NCBI GenBank assembly: GCA_025677825.1 | Contig: JAIXMO010000018.1 | Location: 454,361 to 518,360, forward strand | Reading direction: 5' to 3' | Length of the DNA stretch: 64,000 nt | Source of the DNA: Helicostylum pulchrum | Lineage: Eukaryota; Mucoromycota; Mucoromycetes; Mucorales; Mucoraceae | In this document: positions 1 through 11,935 of the stretch, piece after piece | How the letters are laid out: each line of letters opens with the position of its first letter | Position numbering within the stretch: the stretch's first letter is position 1 | The notes under the pieces: model-generated | What the model was told of the DNA's origin: nothing | Seen by the model: only the letters and a program-made list of their open reading frames with translations | Databases searched by the model: none | Position numbers and translations under genes: made by a program

Positions 1-689
1 ATAACATGTCGAAAGATAAAAAAGCCAAATTGTCTTCTTGTACGACATTCAATAATTTGGAAATTTTTCATAACAGCTCTCTATAATTGTTTTAAAATAA
101 AGTGTCAGAATCACGCTTAAGCAATATGATATAATTGTAATAGTTCTACCATTAATGATATTATAACAGCGAGTATTATACCGTTTTTACCAGTACTAGG
201 GATATCCACTTCTTTTAGCTTGGAATTTAAAGTGATTCCGTTGATGACTTTTTGTACCAGTAATTGTTAGTCTTAGTCTGCTGAATTGGCATGAAATGGA
301 GATCAAGTTATTCAAGCAGACGTCATATGGTAAGAGATGTTTCCAAAACAACAACGATTTTGTCTCGACTTGAACGATTTAATCTCGTCTTTTTTTTTTT
401 TTTTTGAAACTTTGTCGGTTGGTTTATCTTCACAAAAGAAGGCATCGCTAAGACTAGAAACAACGGTATTTGTAAAAATAAAATCTAGCCTTACATCGTG
501 TCGATCCTCAGCTACCTCTCAAATACTGTTAGAGAGGTAACAGATATTTTTCTGCGTTTTTTTTTTTTTTTATAGCTTGGTTTGTAACCTTCGACCGCGC
601 TTCTATTTCCTGATACACGAACAAATGTTCAGCTGAAACGATGACTTTTCAAGTCTTTAGTCTATCATATCTGCAGACTGGTTAACCGG
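1..689. other. Gene-free AT-rich stretch
   Basis: No supportable gene. It contains two poly-T tracts (around 388-404 and 558-572) and short open frames with no recognisable composition or splice structure. The first 300 bases are ordinary AT-rich intergenic sequence. Confidence 0.5.
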
Positions 690-955
690 TCATTATTCTT
701 GCTGATCCGTGATCATTATTTCGCAATTCTGTCTAAATACGTCCAAAAATAAAGATATACACCGTTCAATTTGCACGGTCGAATAAAAAATAGCCCGTTT
801 TTTTCCACTTACCTTTACGGATGACCATTGCTTTAAGAGGAACAGTATCAGTTTGTATAAACATGATAAGAAAAAGAAGAAAATAAGTGATGATAAAATA
901 AGGAGGTGTCACTTTTATTACTCGTGTGATATATTTACTAATCATGCTATCATTG
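690..955 (-). repeat. Family-M first exon with upstream motif
   Basis: Read on the minus strand, 955-892 carries the AT-rich motif shared by other copies: a TGATTAGTAAATATATCACA-like part, then AAAAGTGACA and TTTTATCA. Directly behind it is a short open exon (about 863-813) encoding FIQTDTVPLKAMVIRKG that ends at a GTAAGT splice donor. The same exon and donor recur on the plus strand at 17775-17822 and 11845-11890. The following intron sequence down to about 690 also matches 17830-17935 in inverted orientation. No continuing coding exon was found here, so this looks like a detached 5' end of a multicopy gene. The family name is my own label. Confidence 0.6.
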
Positions 956-1143
956 GCTTCACAAATACTCGTATTTGCATATACGTTAGTTAATCATTTT
1001 TATTATGCTATTTTGAATAAGTAGTTTGCGTAACAGTGCTTATAAAGAGGATCGAATCGCCCAAAAAAAAAGACAAAAGCAGGCGATTGGCATAAATGTC
1101 ACACTTGTTTCGAAGTTCAAAGAAAAAACTATGTACGTAAAAG

Positions 1144-2252
1144 TGATGAAATAGGTCACATGAATATAAAAGTGACCATCCATTTTATCAGCCCAAGATG
1201 TCACTTTTTTTTTAGAAAAGATAAACCACCTTTCTTTCTCTTTCCTTTACAATACAATAGTATATGTGTACTTTTTAATTTATTAGTTATTCTGCTTTTT
1301 TAGAGCTGAAAAAAAAGTAAATTTAGCGGATCTCATGGCCCTGTGCTGGCTTATGCCCAACAGTTGCTTTAGGAAGAACCGTGTCCTTTTGTACGGAAAT
1401 AAAGAAATACAAAATGTTTGTTATAAAGGTACGCGTACCCCGTAAAAAATATCGCTGATTTGCTCTAATCCAGACTCACTTAAAAGAAATGGCATTGATA
1501 AAATGCTTTCTATCACTCATTCAAATGGGAAAGAGTAAGTAACGAAAAATGGTAACGCATTATTACTACTCATACTCAACCTTCTTTATTATCATCTAAA
1601 GTGAAGAAACTATGAGCCAAATATCGAAAGACGTATGCAAAAAAAAACTCGAAACTATTTAACACCAACATGCTGATGACTGGTAGACGCATCGATTTAA
1701 TTATCGAAGCAAAGAAACTCGAAATCAGCACCAATGAATGGAGAAAGGATGTTTGTTTCGCTTCTGCCTTACGACAGCAATCAAAAAATATCTGTATGAA
1801 CAAGGCCCTATTAAAAAGTTAGTCAGAGCTCCCTGTTCAGGCGGAAAGATCTTCTGAACTTAGTGTGATCGCTATGGACTGGTTTGGTATACAAGATAAA
1901 AAGATAAAAACTAAAAAAGAAACGCTAAACAATTTATTTTATTTTAGGCTCTGCTGGATACATGTTTGTCGTATCCAATGTAGATGTATTCGTATCCAAT
2001 TATATGGCTTCGTTACAACTGCCTACGTACATAGCTGATATACCGGATTTCATCGATACTCTCGATTCATTTTACGTCTGGAAAAACCATCAAATAGAAA
2101 TGAAAGACATTTTTCTGGTTGCACTGAAAAAAAAAGAAAGCGATGCTCGGTTATCACACTTGATTCCAGATCGTGTTTCTCAAATCGAAAGCTCTGAAAT
2201 TGCTTCACCAACGTTTTCTTTACGCCTTCGAAGCGATGCCGCTCGCATATGA
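1144..2252 (+). pseudogene. Family-M remnant with C-terminal domain
   Basis: At 1144-1200 the promoter-like motif is in plus orientation (TAGGTCACATGAATA, then AAAAGTGACCATCCATTTTA). The readable coding part is 1962-2252 (96 codons), which follows a possible acceptor at about 1946. Its core FVVSNVDVFVSNYMASLQLP aligns with the fragment at 30429-30665 (hydrophobic strand, YV, then LP, D, P at the same spacing), so both look like the C-terminal module of one family. The tract between is broken by stops, and 1322-1420 holds a minus-strand copy of the family first exon (DTVLPKATV). Function is unknown. I treat it as decayed, but a short live gene cannot be excluded. Confidence 0.4.
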
Positions 2253-2524
2253 GCGATAGAAGAGATAGTGAATGTGATGACGACGATGAACTTGAAGATG
2301 ACATCGATGATTAGCTTGACTGATGATTTTTTTATATATAAATAATTGAATAAAAGTTTTAGTATGTAATAAATTGAGATTTGTGCACCAAATTTATTTT
2401 AGTTACTTTTTGATTTTTATTGGTGCACAGGAAAGAGTGTTATAAATTGTTGTCCCTTTTTTTCTTTTTCTTTTCTTTCTCTTTTTGTGTGTGTGTGTAC
2501 TTTTTTTTCTTGTACAAGTAAAAA

Positions 2525-4965
2525 TGAATACGTTTGTATCAAAAGATATCAACAAACCTATAAAAAGTATTCTTGTTTAAAACGTTTAGCCTTTTCGTTT
2601 TTGAATACTTACAAAAATAATACTAGTTGGTGCTTCGAATGGAAAGAGATTGTGTAGAAATGTCATTATTCACGGGTTTTGTAAATTCCAAGACAAGGGC
2701 TGTGAATTTAACCACGAAAATGTAAATGTATTTATAATTATTACTATTGTATTATCATTTTACTGACGCTTATTATAATAGGAAAAATCCTTTGTACTTC
2801 CTCAACTAGAAACGTAATGACTTAACACCCCATTATATAATGTACACTAATTGACGGAGTTTTTTAGTCCACGAAACACGACCGTTTCAGCTGGCAGTAT
2901 TCATGCGCCTGTATTTGTACCAAAATCTACATCGCAGCAAGATTTAGTCTCTATTATGCCAATGTAATTATTTATTTAGTCACCCTATATATGTATATGT
3001 ATATGTTCGTATATGCTAAACACTTTTTTTTTTTTTTTTTTTTTTTTAGAATAACAGATCCTTCTTATAACAATAATAGATTAAGTTCAGTACCAAGTAG
3101 AAGTGCTTCGTTTTCTCAATTTGCATTAGCTCCCTCTGTAATTATATATATATCGTATACACATCCAAACATATACTCTAATATTTATCATATAGTATAT
3201 ACCGAATTATCAACAACCTATGATACCAAACAATAATTCAGACCCTTACTACTTTGTGAACAATGCCAACGTAACGGTATAAATATATTTATATTCTACA
3301 CGCACAACTTGCTTACTGTACTTATACATATATAAAACTTTAGCCGCAATATCATAAATATCAACCAACGTTACCACACGTAGCTAACCTTTCAACCCCT
3401 CACCGAGTAGCGCAATCATTTTCAATTCCGGACAATCTTCGAGAACAATTACTAAAGCGTAACGAAGCATCGATATTGACCGTATCTGGTAAGCAGGAAG
3501 AGAAAGTAGGTAATTATATGTCTCAAAACGATATAGCCAGGGAAAGAGGATTACCGGAGCAAGTACATGTCTATCATTCATTGTATCCTCTGGAAGAAAA
3601 GCCGGGAAAAATATTAGGGCATTCGTCATGGGTATATAAAGCTATTTGTCGAACTACTGGTAAACATTACACCATGATAAGAATTGAAGGTACATTTATA
3701 TATAAAAAAAATTACTGGTAAAAAAAAAATCTTGGTTTTTCTTATATATGTGTATAGGATTTCGATTAGTAAACGAAAAGGCAATGAGTATTGTAAAACA
3801 GTGGAGAAAGATCAAGCATGCAAATATTGTAGCTGTTCGGGAAGCATTTACGACTCGAGCATTTGGTGATTCATGTAAGAAATTAATTCTAGTGATTCCA
3901 TTGTTATTTACTTTTTTTTTCTTTATTTAGCGCTTGTGTTTGTATACGATTATCATCCTTGTTCAATTACACTAGCCGAAGCGTATTTCTCTCCTCAGGC
4001 ACAAGCACTACTTCATGCCAGATTCCAAGCAGCGGGAATCAACGGAATGCCGGTCCCGGAGACGACATTGTGGAGTTTTATCACACAAATTGCGTCTGCC
4101 ATCAAAACGATCCACAGTAAAGGACTTGCGGTACGAACGATCGAACCCAGTAAAATATTAATGACGGGTAAAAACCGGCTTCGATTAAATTGTGCTGGAT
4201 TATTTGATTTAATTCAGTTTGATCATATTGCACAAAATACGCCTATATATCAACAGGAAGATTTATTATCATTTGGAAAATTAATTGTTACACTTGCTTG
4301 TCATTCAACTCAGTCTTCTATCAACTTGCCTCAATCATTCGAGTATTTAACTAGGTTTTATACGCCAGATGTGAAAAATGTGGCGCTTTACTTGCTTTCG
4401 AAACCAACACATACGAAATCCATTGATCATGTGTTCAAGTTAATAGGTCCTCGTATATTACATGAGATTAATAGTACGCAATAGTAAGTACTATTACTTT
4501 TTTTTTTTTGTATAGTACTGTATTGCTTATTACTCTTTTTTTATAGTTACGCAGATTCGTTGGAAACCAATTTGGGACGTGAATTAGAAAATAGTCGTAT
4601 CACCAAACTACTATCTAAACTCGGTTTTATCAACGAAAGGCCTGAATTTGAGCAAGACCCGCGATGGAGCGAGACTGGGGACAGATACATGATTAAATTA
4701 TTTCGAGATTACATGTTCCATCAAGTGAACGAGATGGGAGTTCCAGTTACAGATATGTCACATATTATAACTTGCTTAAACAAGGTAAAAAAATAACTAG
4801 TAACCCCAAAAAAAAACAAATCATATTTTAATCCTTTTGTTTAAGTTGGATGTAGGTGTAGACGAAAAGATTTTGTTAACATCAAGGGATGAGCAAACAT
4901 CTATTATTGTAAGCTACAAAGAACTGAAAACGTGTATTCATGCTGCCTTTCAAGATATAATTTAA
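2525..4965 (+). CDS. PAN3: PAN2-PAN3 deadenylase subunit PAN3
   Basis: PAN3 is the regulatory pseudokinase subunit of the cytoplasmic PAN2-PAN3 poly(A) nuclease. It binds poly(A)-binding protein and directs poly(A) trimming. I assemble about ten exons: 2525-2567, 2627-2721, 2782-2813, then from about 2867, and on to the stop at 4963-4965. Exons 1-2 join to a CCCH zinc finger ([18 protein letters not shown] then FNH), the N-terminal finger typical of PAN3. A degenerate PAM2-like APVFVP follows. The pseudokinase domain starts near YHSLYPLEE (3570) and includes [14 protein letters not shown], and [12 protein letters not shown] in place of a kinase catalytic loop. The C-terminal knob ([19 protein letters not shown]) spans 4556-4965. 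Roughly 590 residues fits the family. The start is the ATG whose exon splices in frame into the zinc finger. Confidence 0.93.
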
Positions 4966-5031
4966 TAATGTACAAATTTTTTTTTTTCATTTTTTTATGC
5001 TGATTTTTTTTGTTTCTTTTTGTTTCTTTTT

Positions 5032-6054
5032 TTAATAAATGACGGATAATGAAAGCTTATAGTTTTCATCTCTACTTTTCAACAAGAAATCGGTATTGTG
5101 GAAAGCGCGAACGCAACGCCATGCTTCAGATTCTGAATCGAATTTAACTAAAAACTTTGATACTGTAGATTGTTCCTTACTATTTTACAGCAAAAAAAAA
5201 AATGTTAAAATTAACTGTAAATATTTCCCCCCTCCCCCTTTTCCTTATTTACTTACGTCTTTAAAGGTAAAACATTATCAGAGGCACCTTCAATAGGGAA
5301 AAAGTTTCTGGAACGTAAAAATCCTAACAAATGTTCAGGTTGTGTTCTAGAAGGAAGTCCAGTAATCATAACAGAACGACCGGAAGCACTTGTTGAATCG
5401 GTGATTGAAGTTAATTCAGGGCGACGGAAACCACTCATTACTTGGTTAACATCAGATTTATCACTACCAGCCTATTTATAATCCCTGATTAGCTATTCTC
5501 TCTCTTTTTTTTTGTTTTTTCTTCAGTATTTAACTTACAAAGGACATCTTAATAGTGTTACCACCAACTGAACGTCTGTTACCGTATTCAACTACTTTAC
5601 GAGCATCTTCAGGAGATTTCATTAAAACAACACAACGACCGTAAAAGTTGAAATCAAAATTACGTAAGAAAACAGCTACATTTGTATAAAAATAAGATCG
5701 ATATTAGTAAAAATGAAATAATGCAGAACATATGTATGCGTGTGTACCTTCAACAATACTCTTATCACCCTCAGGGAAAGCTTCTCTGGCTAATTTACGG
5801 ATATCTTCAGTGGTGGCAGTGGCAGGAAGAGAATCGATTTGAACAAATCGTGTAGGGTCGGAAAGTTTACCGTTCTTTCCTTGTTTCTTTACTTGTCCGA
5901 TAAACTTATCTGTCAAGGCTTCGGTAAAGTTCTTTTGAGGTGTTTCATTGAGTCGAACAATAGAGGTGTGCAACGATCTTTGACAAGTGTTGAGAACTTG
6001 AGTGCTGAGTCTTTGGCGAGCAATAACTGAAACTAATTGACGTGTGGAATTCAT
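5032..6054 (-). CDS. Mitochondrial-type two-RRM RNA-binding protein
   Basis: Four exons on the minus strand join in frame. The first (6054 to about 5750) begins MNSTRQLVSVIARQRLST, an Arg/Ser-rich, acid-poor leader that looks like a mitochondrial targeting sequence. An RRM-like module follows (RFVQIDSLPATATTEDIRKL, then FYGRCVVLMKSPEDARKVV). Exon 3 starts a second RRM (SVMITGLPSRTQPEHLLGFL) that ends in the last exon (KFLVKFDSESEAWRCVRAF). The protein is about 270 residues. By family, it probably binds mitochondrial RNA; targeting and substrate are inference. A single-gene alternative is a cytosolic RRM protein with an unusual N-terminus. Confidence 0.75.
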
Positions 6055-6310
6055 GTTTTAATTAAGAAGTAATAAAAGAACCACTTTTTTTTTTTCCTTT
6101 TTTTTTTGGCAGGGTATACCCCTCCGTTTGCAAGTCACTCAAAGTGAGAATTCATTCGAACGCAGTCCCGCTGCAACCCAAAGTCCTTTTAAGAGTAGAT
6201 TATACTACTAAGAGCAAAAGCGATAACAAAAACAATTGGTTTAACTATAAAAGAGACGACGTTTGTATTCAAAGAAAAAATTCGTTTTTCATCCAACCTG
6301 TCAAATTTTA

Positions 6311-6342
<32 letters not shown>

Positions 6343-6600
6343 TATGAAGAGTATTTGACACGCGTAATACATGTTGCGTCTTCTTTATATTCTTTCCACA
6401 TTTTATCATAGATTTGGAATAATTCTTTCTTGTTTTTTCAAAAACATTAACATGGATTTTCAGTCCTCTGTCAGAAAAAAAAAGTCTAATAAATTAAATG
6501 CTTCTGATGGTCCTATTGTCCTTGCAGGATAAAAAGTACAGACAAAAAAAACAGTAATAAACAAAAGTGTAACTATTATTGATTTCATGCAAATCTTTAT
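6055..6600. other. Intergenic, poly-A/T tracts
   Basis: This contains the upstream region of the minus-strand RRM gene, two T-runs (6084-6108) and a pure A-run (about 6319-6342). Open frames here are short and low-complexity. I see no gene. Confidence 0.5.
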
Positions 6601-6831
6601 TTAAGGTTCATTGTCTGATTCTGAAAGGGAGTCTGTAGGTCCAATAAGTGCGGTACGTTCTTCTTCATTTTCTTCTGAGCCGATTTCATAGTATTCGTCA
6701 GTCCTATCCATTAACATATTTACGGAAGCTTGATATTGACCTGGAACTGGCGACGTTCTCCCCGTCATATCGTCATTGGCATCAACAAAAGTATCTTGTA
6801 TGGGCCCATTAGTATACATTGGACAATACAA
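6601..6831 (-). CDS. Short acidic ORF of unknown function
   Basis: A 76-codon minus-strand frame, rich in Asp, Glu, Ser and Thr (ENEEERTALIGPTDSLSES), ending in NEP. It has no recognisable domain. Its start overlaps the first plus-strand open frame of the nuclease-like remnant (6819), so it could be an antisense accident of that decayed element or the last exon of a small gene. Confidence is low. Confidence 0.2.
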   Translation of the reverse strand: MYCPMYTNGPIQDTFVDANDDMTGRTSPVPGQYQASVNMLMDRTDEYYEIGSEENEEERTALIGPTDSLSESDNEP

Positions 6832-9131
6832 CTCTGCGCAATGGAAAAAGAAATTTGTTTAACAATGAACGTAGACGGCGCAGGAAATATGTGAAGAAAG
6901 CGAAAGATGGCCCGGTTAACGAACAAAAATGGATTAATAAAGCTATTAGATGTACGGAAAGAATTGAAACGTATGCAGAAACTTTAGCTATTGAAGCAAA
7001 GTCGAATATAAAGCATTAATCTTACGTATTTTCCCATTGATAACTATTTTTTTTTCTATATAGCGTATTAAAGCTATTGATATCGATCCTTCTGATACTT
7101 CTGACATTGAGTTAGATACCATTGATGACTTGGATATAGAAAAAAGAAGAAGGGCAATCGAAAAAGAAGAAGAAGAGGTCGGCGCATCAACTGGTTTATC
7201 AAGAAAGCGTTTAGCAGTGTTTATATCTATTTTGCGCCAAGTAATATTTAAGTGCCACGGACAACACATTACAGAAGCAGAAGTTAGAGATATTTCTAAT
7301 ACGACATACACACAAGAGGAGATACGTGTCTTAAGCTCAATCGCAAACTTTTTAATGCCATACATACCTACTAAGCAAACATGGTATATCACTGCGTATC
7401 AAATTCCATTCATTCTTATGACTAACGATATTATGCGCTATACCGGGTGTTAGAAATCCTGTGTGGCTGTTTCTCCATTATCAAAACCAGGTAGTCTGCA
7501 TTGTTTTAAAATAGACGCCCCTATTATATTTTCATCTTTCTGTGATTCTAATTTGGAGCAACCGATGGATATATATGGTTTCGACGGAAACGTAATATTA
7601 TCTAGACGCTTAGCTACGGATCTTTCTTCAATCTCGCCGAAATAAAAAAAGTAACTGCAAGTTACGGTTTGGATTTCCAGCATAACATGTCGCTGTTGCC
7701 TGGACAATCAATTGCGAGCAATTTATGTCAAGTTAAATAAAAACAGGGAACAGTTTGATATTCGTGCTATGAAGAAAAAATGGATAACCCCTCAGGAGCG
7801 CACTAAAAAAGAGAAACGTTTCCATCAAAACCAGGCCCTATACATACAGATTGCTGAGCAAAAAAGAATACAACATGAACTCTTTGATAGGATTGGAGTA
7901 ACCAAACAAGCCTTGTCTAAAGAAAAAGAAATTTTCAGCTCGCTTCGACATGAAACAACAGACTATCAGATAAAAGTTTCCACACTGATTGAAAAGAAGC
8001 TTTTGATTACTAAAAAAAATTACAAATATATCGACAATGTAGAAAACATCTCAATTGATGAAAAATTTGTTCAATCTGAAGAAGTTTCATTCTCTGGTAC
8101 TGACAATGGATTCTGCACAATGACCGAGACATCTAAATTTTCCAAGGAAAGATTTGAGTTTAGTCTGAATCTTTACAACAAGTACTCTGTTTTGAAGCAA
8201 GCAGTTAGTAAGTATGATTATTTATGAAATTTTTTGTAATTAAACTATATGCAATTCGTAATTAATCTCACGTAAAAAATAGATCCTAGAGAGCTTCATG
8301 AATCTGATTATCTAAGTCCACCAAAGACATTCAAAATCTACTCAAAAGATATTGATCATGGGAGTGGCCAGAAAAAAAATATGATAACACTTAATAAGTA
8401 GCAAAAAGGAAAGCATTGTCGGTCAAGAAGTTCAGAAGCTAGAACCCGATCTTTATAAAGAAGACATATCAAGTGCTCGAACTACAGCTGATATTGATAA
8501 TTGGTACGAAAAACAAAAATCCGCAAGAGACCCACTGAGGAACTTTTACTACAGCTCAAAACGGAATAAGAGGAAACGGACGTATGAACTTCAGAAACGA
8601 AAATACGTTGACCAGTTATGCTCTAAAGAACGTAAATATGTTTCTTCTTCCGGAAACACCGTACCAATCTTGTTCGTCGGAGACCGTGGATACGGTATTG
8701 GGTCCCAATTGAAGGGTCATTCCCGGAAGGGAGGTACATGGAAGCCTAAAAAACACGGTCTGTATACGTCCGTATGCATTACAAACGAACATAACACTTC
8801 CCAGACTTGTCCTTTCTGTTTCGGAAAACTTTTTGACCCTGCAAGAACTTCGTATAATAAATCCGGAAAAAAGAAAACCAAGTCGGTAAATGGTTTTTTT
8901 GTATGTTATAACCAAGAATGTGTTTCGGTGCTCGCATCAAAAAATACTCATGGCAGAGACTCTTTGTCGGCTTTCGCCATTGGCTTATCTAGGCTTGCAA
9001 TGCTCATGTTTGGCGCTACATTCCCCACTTTCGCCCCTAATACCAATCACTTCAAAACTGAGTTCTTTAACCAAAAAGCCGTGGCTTTCTTAAATCGAAA
9101 CGCCAAAAGGCCTACCGTCGATGACGTGTAA
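6819..9131 (+). pseudogene. Decayed TnpB/Fanzor-like RuvC nuclease gene
   Basis: TnpB and eukaryotic Fanzor proteins are RNA-guided RuvC nucleases encoded by transposable elements. The last segment (8388-9131) reads ILFVGDRGYGIGSQLKGH, then ITNEHNTSQTCPFC, a second Cys pair (VCYNQEC), and GRDSLSAFAIG. That is the expected order: acidic GD, TS-x-TC-x2-C zinc ribbon, and the RuvC-III RD motif. Upstream, 7063-8207 carries a basic and coiled region (KRRRAIEKEEEE; NREQFDIRAMKKKW; MSLLPG). It is broken: TAG at 7451-7453, a frame change at an A-run near 7645, a return to the first frame by about 7700, an intron at 8208-8282, then TAG at 8399-8401 and a shift into the nuclease frame. A RuvC-I aspartate was not securely identified. 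The nuclease-family call rests on motifs, not alignment. Confidence 0.6.
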
Positions 9132-10542
9132 TACTTTTCGAAGGTAATAATGACATATTTAAGTACAATTATGATTTTTTATTAATAATATATTTTTTGT
9201 ATTTGTTGCTACTTGCCATCCACTTTTATGTAAGTAAAAAAAAAAAGGCTTTAATTCAAATACTAATGAATTTCTTTTTTATTTGTCTTAAATTTGGGAT
9301 CCGCAGTGTATTTACCCTCACAGTATTTAAAGAAAAAAGTTTAAGCTTTCACGACGACAGCTGCCTGATCAACCGAGATTTGCCACTTATAATAAACTAA
9401 ATCTCGAAGAATGCAAGCCGTTTTAAGTAAGTGGCAGTATACATGTTACGCGTAACTTTTTTTTTAGTAAAGAACCCGCTCTCCAGTTAAAACTTTGCGG
9501 GAACTGTGACCTGCGAATCCGAGGGAGCATTCAGGGGCGATGTTTTTCAGATCTTCTTTCGGAGTCCAAGCAGTGATCTGTCATATCCCAGATTTTTTTT
9601 TATCTGTTCTCAGATCAAAATAATATGAATATCTATTTTCGAAACCTAGATTCGCCTAGGAGTTGGTTATTTTATAGTCAAGAAGAGAATTGAATAGGCA
9701 AAAAAAAAAAAAGACGGAAGGATAAAGAAAAAAAAAGTTACGCGGTAGTTGTGTACGACGGAAGAGATAGCCCTATTCTTGATTTTTTTCTGGATTTGCT
9801 TATCTTGCAAAATGAGCTTTTTATGCGAAATCAAAAACAATGAATTTTTAAAAAAGAAAAGAGTTGAAACGCAGCTTTAACAGCCCACTATGAGTTTTTT
9901 TCTGAATGGGAATCAGAAAAAAACTCTTTTTACACAATGCTACTATGTAAGCGATAAGTATGTAAGCAAGACCAATTTTGTAACTAAACAATACTAGTGA
10001 AATGTTTTGAGTAGAAATCAGAGAAGAACTAAGAGACTAAAATAGTGTTAGGGCCTACTAGTAGAAGGAAGATCAGTGATACAACATTTTTTTGCTAGAA
10101 TAAAGAGAAACAAATGACGTTTAAGAACATCCTTTGCTTCTCATTAAAATACCTAAATCTCACGTGGGGGAATTGAATTGAATTGAAGCAAGACAAAAAG
10201 AGTATGCCGATCGAACAGGGAGAAAAACCCTTCACTTAACCCAAACGTGATGCAGAAATAAGCCAATCAGAAACACACGTGGTTTCTAATGCCATTTACT
10301 ATTGGTAAAATTTATCAAATTCTCAAGTATCCACTCTACACGCTGCACCAATCTAAGCTGTTATTGGGCTTGATTTTAACTTTTTTCCTCACGTTCCATT
10401 TATTTATTTAGGAATTACATATAAAAGAAAAAACTTGATATTCTCTTCTTTCTACGAAAAAAGCATTTAAACAGTAAAAAAAAAAAAACTCTCTATTTTA
10501 TGCCCGACATAAACCTTTTTTTCTCTTTTAAAACTAAATAAT
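9132..10542. other. Intergenic with a CxxC fragment
   Basis: No intact gene. Around 9466-9594 a plus-strand frame follows a T-rich acceptor and reads QLKLCGNCDLRIRGS, then GRCFSDLL. The C-G-N-C motif is shared with a fragment near 16770 (RCGNCRKENG), which suggests another decayed multicopy gene. The last 500 bases are AT-rich upstream sequence of the bHLH gene. Confidence 0.35.
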
Positions 10543-11294
10543 ATGCCTCCAGTATCAACTAAAAAAAGAAGGAGAACAACGGATGTACCTGTTAAAATAT
10601 CTGTAGCGCCTGCACTACAACCACAACCAACAACTGTAGCATTACCTCCACCACTTGTGCCTTATCATCCTCATTTAGTTCCTTCTTATTATCCTGTTTA
10701 TCATCAACATCCTTACTTTTTACAAGTCGGTCCACAACCACCTATTTCTCCTAGTTTATCTCCTACACTCACTTCTGCTACAACTACTCAAAATAATGAA
10801 AATACCACTACCACTACGACTACTAATGCAACTTCACAACGTATACTTCCCAAATCTCCAACGCCAACACAAGCATCATTAGCTCCTACCTATAATTACT
10901 TTCCTTATCCAATGCAACTATCTCCTCAACTTCATCCTACCTCTCATTCTCCATCACATCATCATCAACAACAACATCCTGGTAGCGTCAGTCCTTTACC
11001 ATTTCAACCTATTGGTATTACACCTCGTAATAATTCAGTTTCTTCTTCTACTACCACTACTACTGCTACTACTACTACTACTACAGCAGATCAAAGAGAA
11101 CAAGCACGTAAAGTATCACACAGTGCAATCGAACGTAGACGTCGAGAACGAATTAATGATAAGATCATTCAATTAAAAGAATTAATACCTGCTTGTCAAG
11201 ATCGAGAAAACCTTCATAAAATGACAATTCTTCAGAGCGCTATTGAGTACATTACTTATTTAAAAAAAGTAATTGAAGATATTGATCCTAATAC

Positions 11295-11330
<36 letters not shown>

Positions 11331-11658
11331 TACGCCAACACAAACTAAATCCATGCTACCAAAGGAAGTGGAATCTTTTACTCATCAGTTTTCTGTAACC
11401 CATAATAAACTAAATCCACCTTCTATTATTACAACACAAGAAGAAGGAGATGAAGATACTTGGTCAGTTTCTTCCTCGCCTAGAGCTACTGTCATTTCTC
11501 CCGTCACACCCTTACCGACAGGTCTTAAACCAATGGATCTGATTAAACTTAATAGAACATCGAGTCCTCCTCCGCGTATTGTTGTTCATGAACATCATAG
11601 CGACGATTCTACTTGTAGTGTCGATAGAAATATGAACCTCGAAAATATCTTGTGCTAA
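10543..11658 (+). CDS. bHLH transcription factor
   Basis: A single-exon gene of 371 codons. The DNA-binding and dimerisation domain is at residues about 190-245: ARKVSHSAIERRRRERINDK is a class-B type basic region with the H-E-R pattern that recognises E-box (CANNTG) DNA. It is followed by helix 1 (IIQLKELIPACQD), a loop, and helix 2 (HKMTILQSAIEYITYLKKV). The N-terminal half is Pro/Gln/His/Thr-rich and disordered, with polythreonine runs encoded by ACT/ACC repeats. The start MPPVSTKKRRR carries a likely nuclear localisation signal. Target genes cannot be told from sequence. The last two codons and the 3' flank are repeated at 12909-12980. Confidence 0.9.
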
Positions 11659-11735
11659 TGAAACCCCCCTCTCGCTCTCTCTCTTCAATATATACCTCCT
11701 ATGTAAATAAAACTTATTCAGTTTCCGTATAAAAC
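11651..11735 (+). repeat. bHLH 3' end, repeat copy 1
   Basis: The segment from the last codons of the bHLH gene (TTGTGCTAATGAAACCCCC) through a CT-rich run to TTATTCAGTTTCCG is repeated 1.25 kb downstream at 12909-12980, about 80 percent alike by eye. The two copies bracket a tract of pseudogene fragments. Confidence 0.75.
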
Positions 11736-11839
11736 GACTATCTATTTATTCCATCTTTTTTTTAAGCAAGTCTTTTCCTTTTTTCTTCAGCTCTTACTTT
11801 ATTTTTGTTTTCGCGTTTCTGTTTTTATTTCATTCAAAC

Positions 11840-11895
11840 CGATGTGACTCTTCTTAGAGTAACGGCCTTCCGTAAAGGTAGGTGAAAACAATACG
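11840..11895 (+). repeat. Family-M first exon, plus-strand copy
   Basis: The exon encodes IQTDVTLLRVTAFRKG and is followed by GTAGGT, matching the exon and donor position at 17775-17822 and, inverted, 863-813. It lies inside the tract bracketed by the duplicated bHLH 3' end. Confidence 0.55.
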
Positions 11896-11935
11896 TCGCA
11901 CTTTTTTAAACAAGCGTGTAAAATCGTATCCTAAG

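Noticed and set aside
6110..6190. Possible small RNA gene near GGCAGGGTATACCCCTCC
   Set aside because: A short GGGTATACCC palindrome only; no fold or promoter box I could support.
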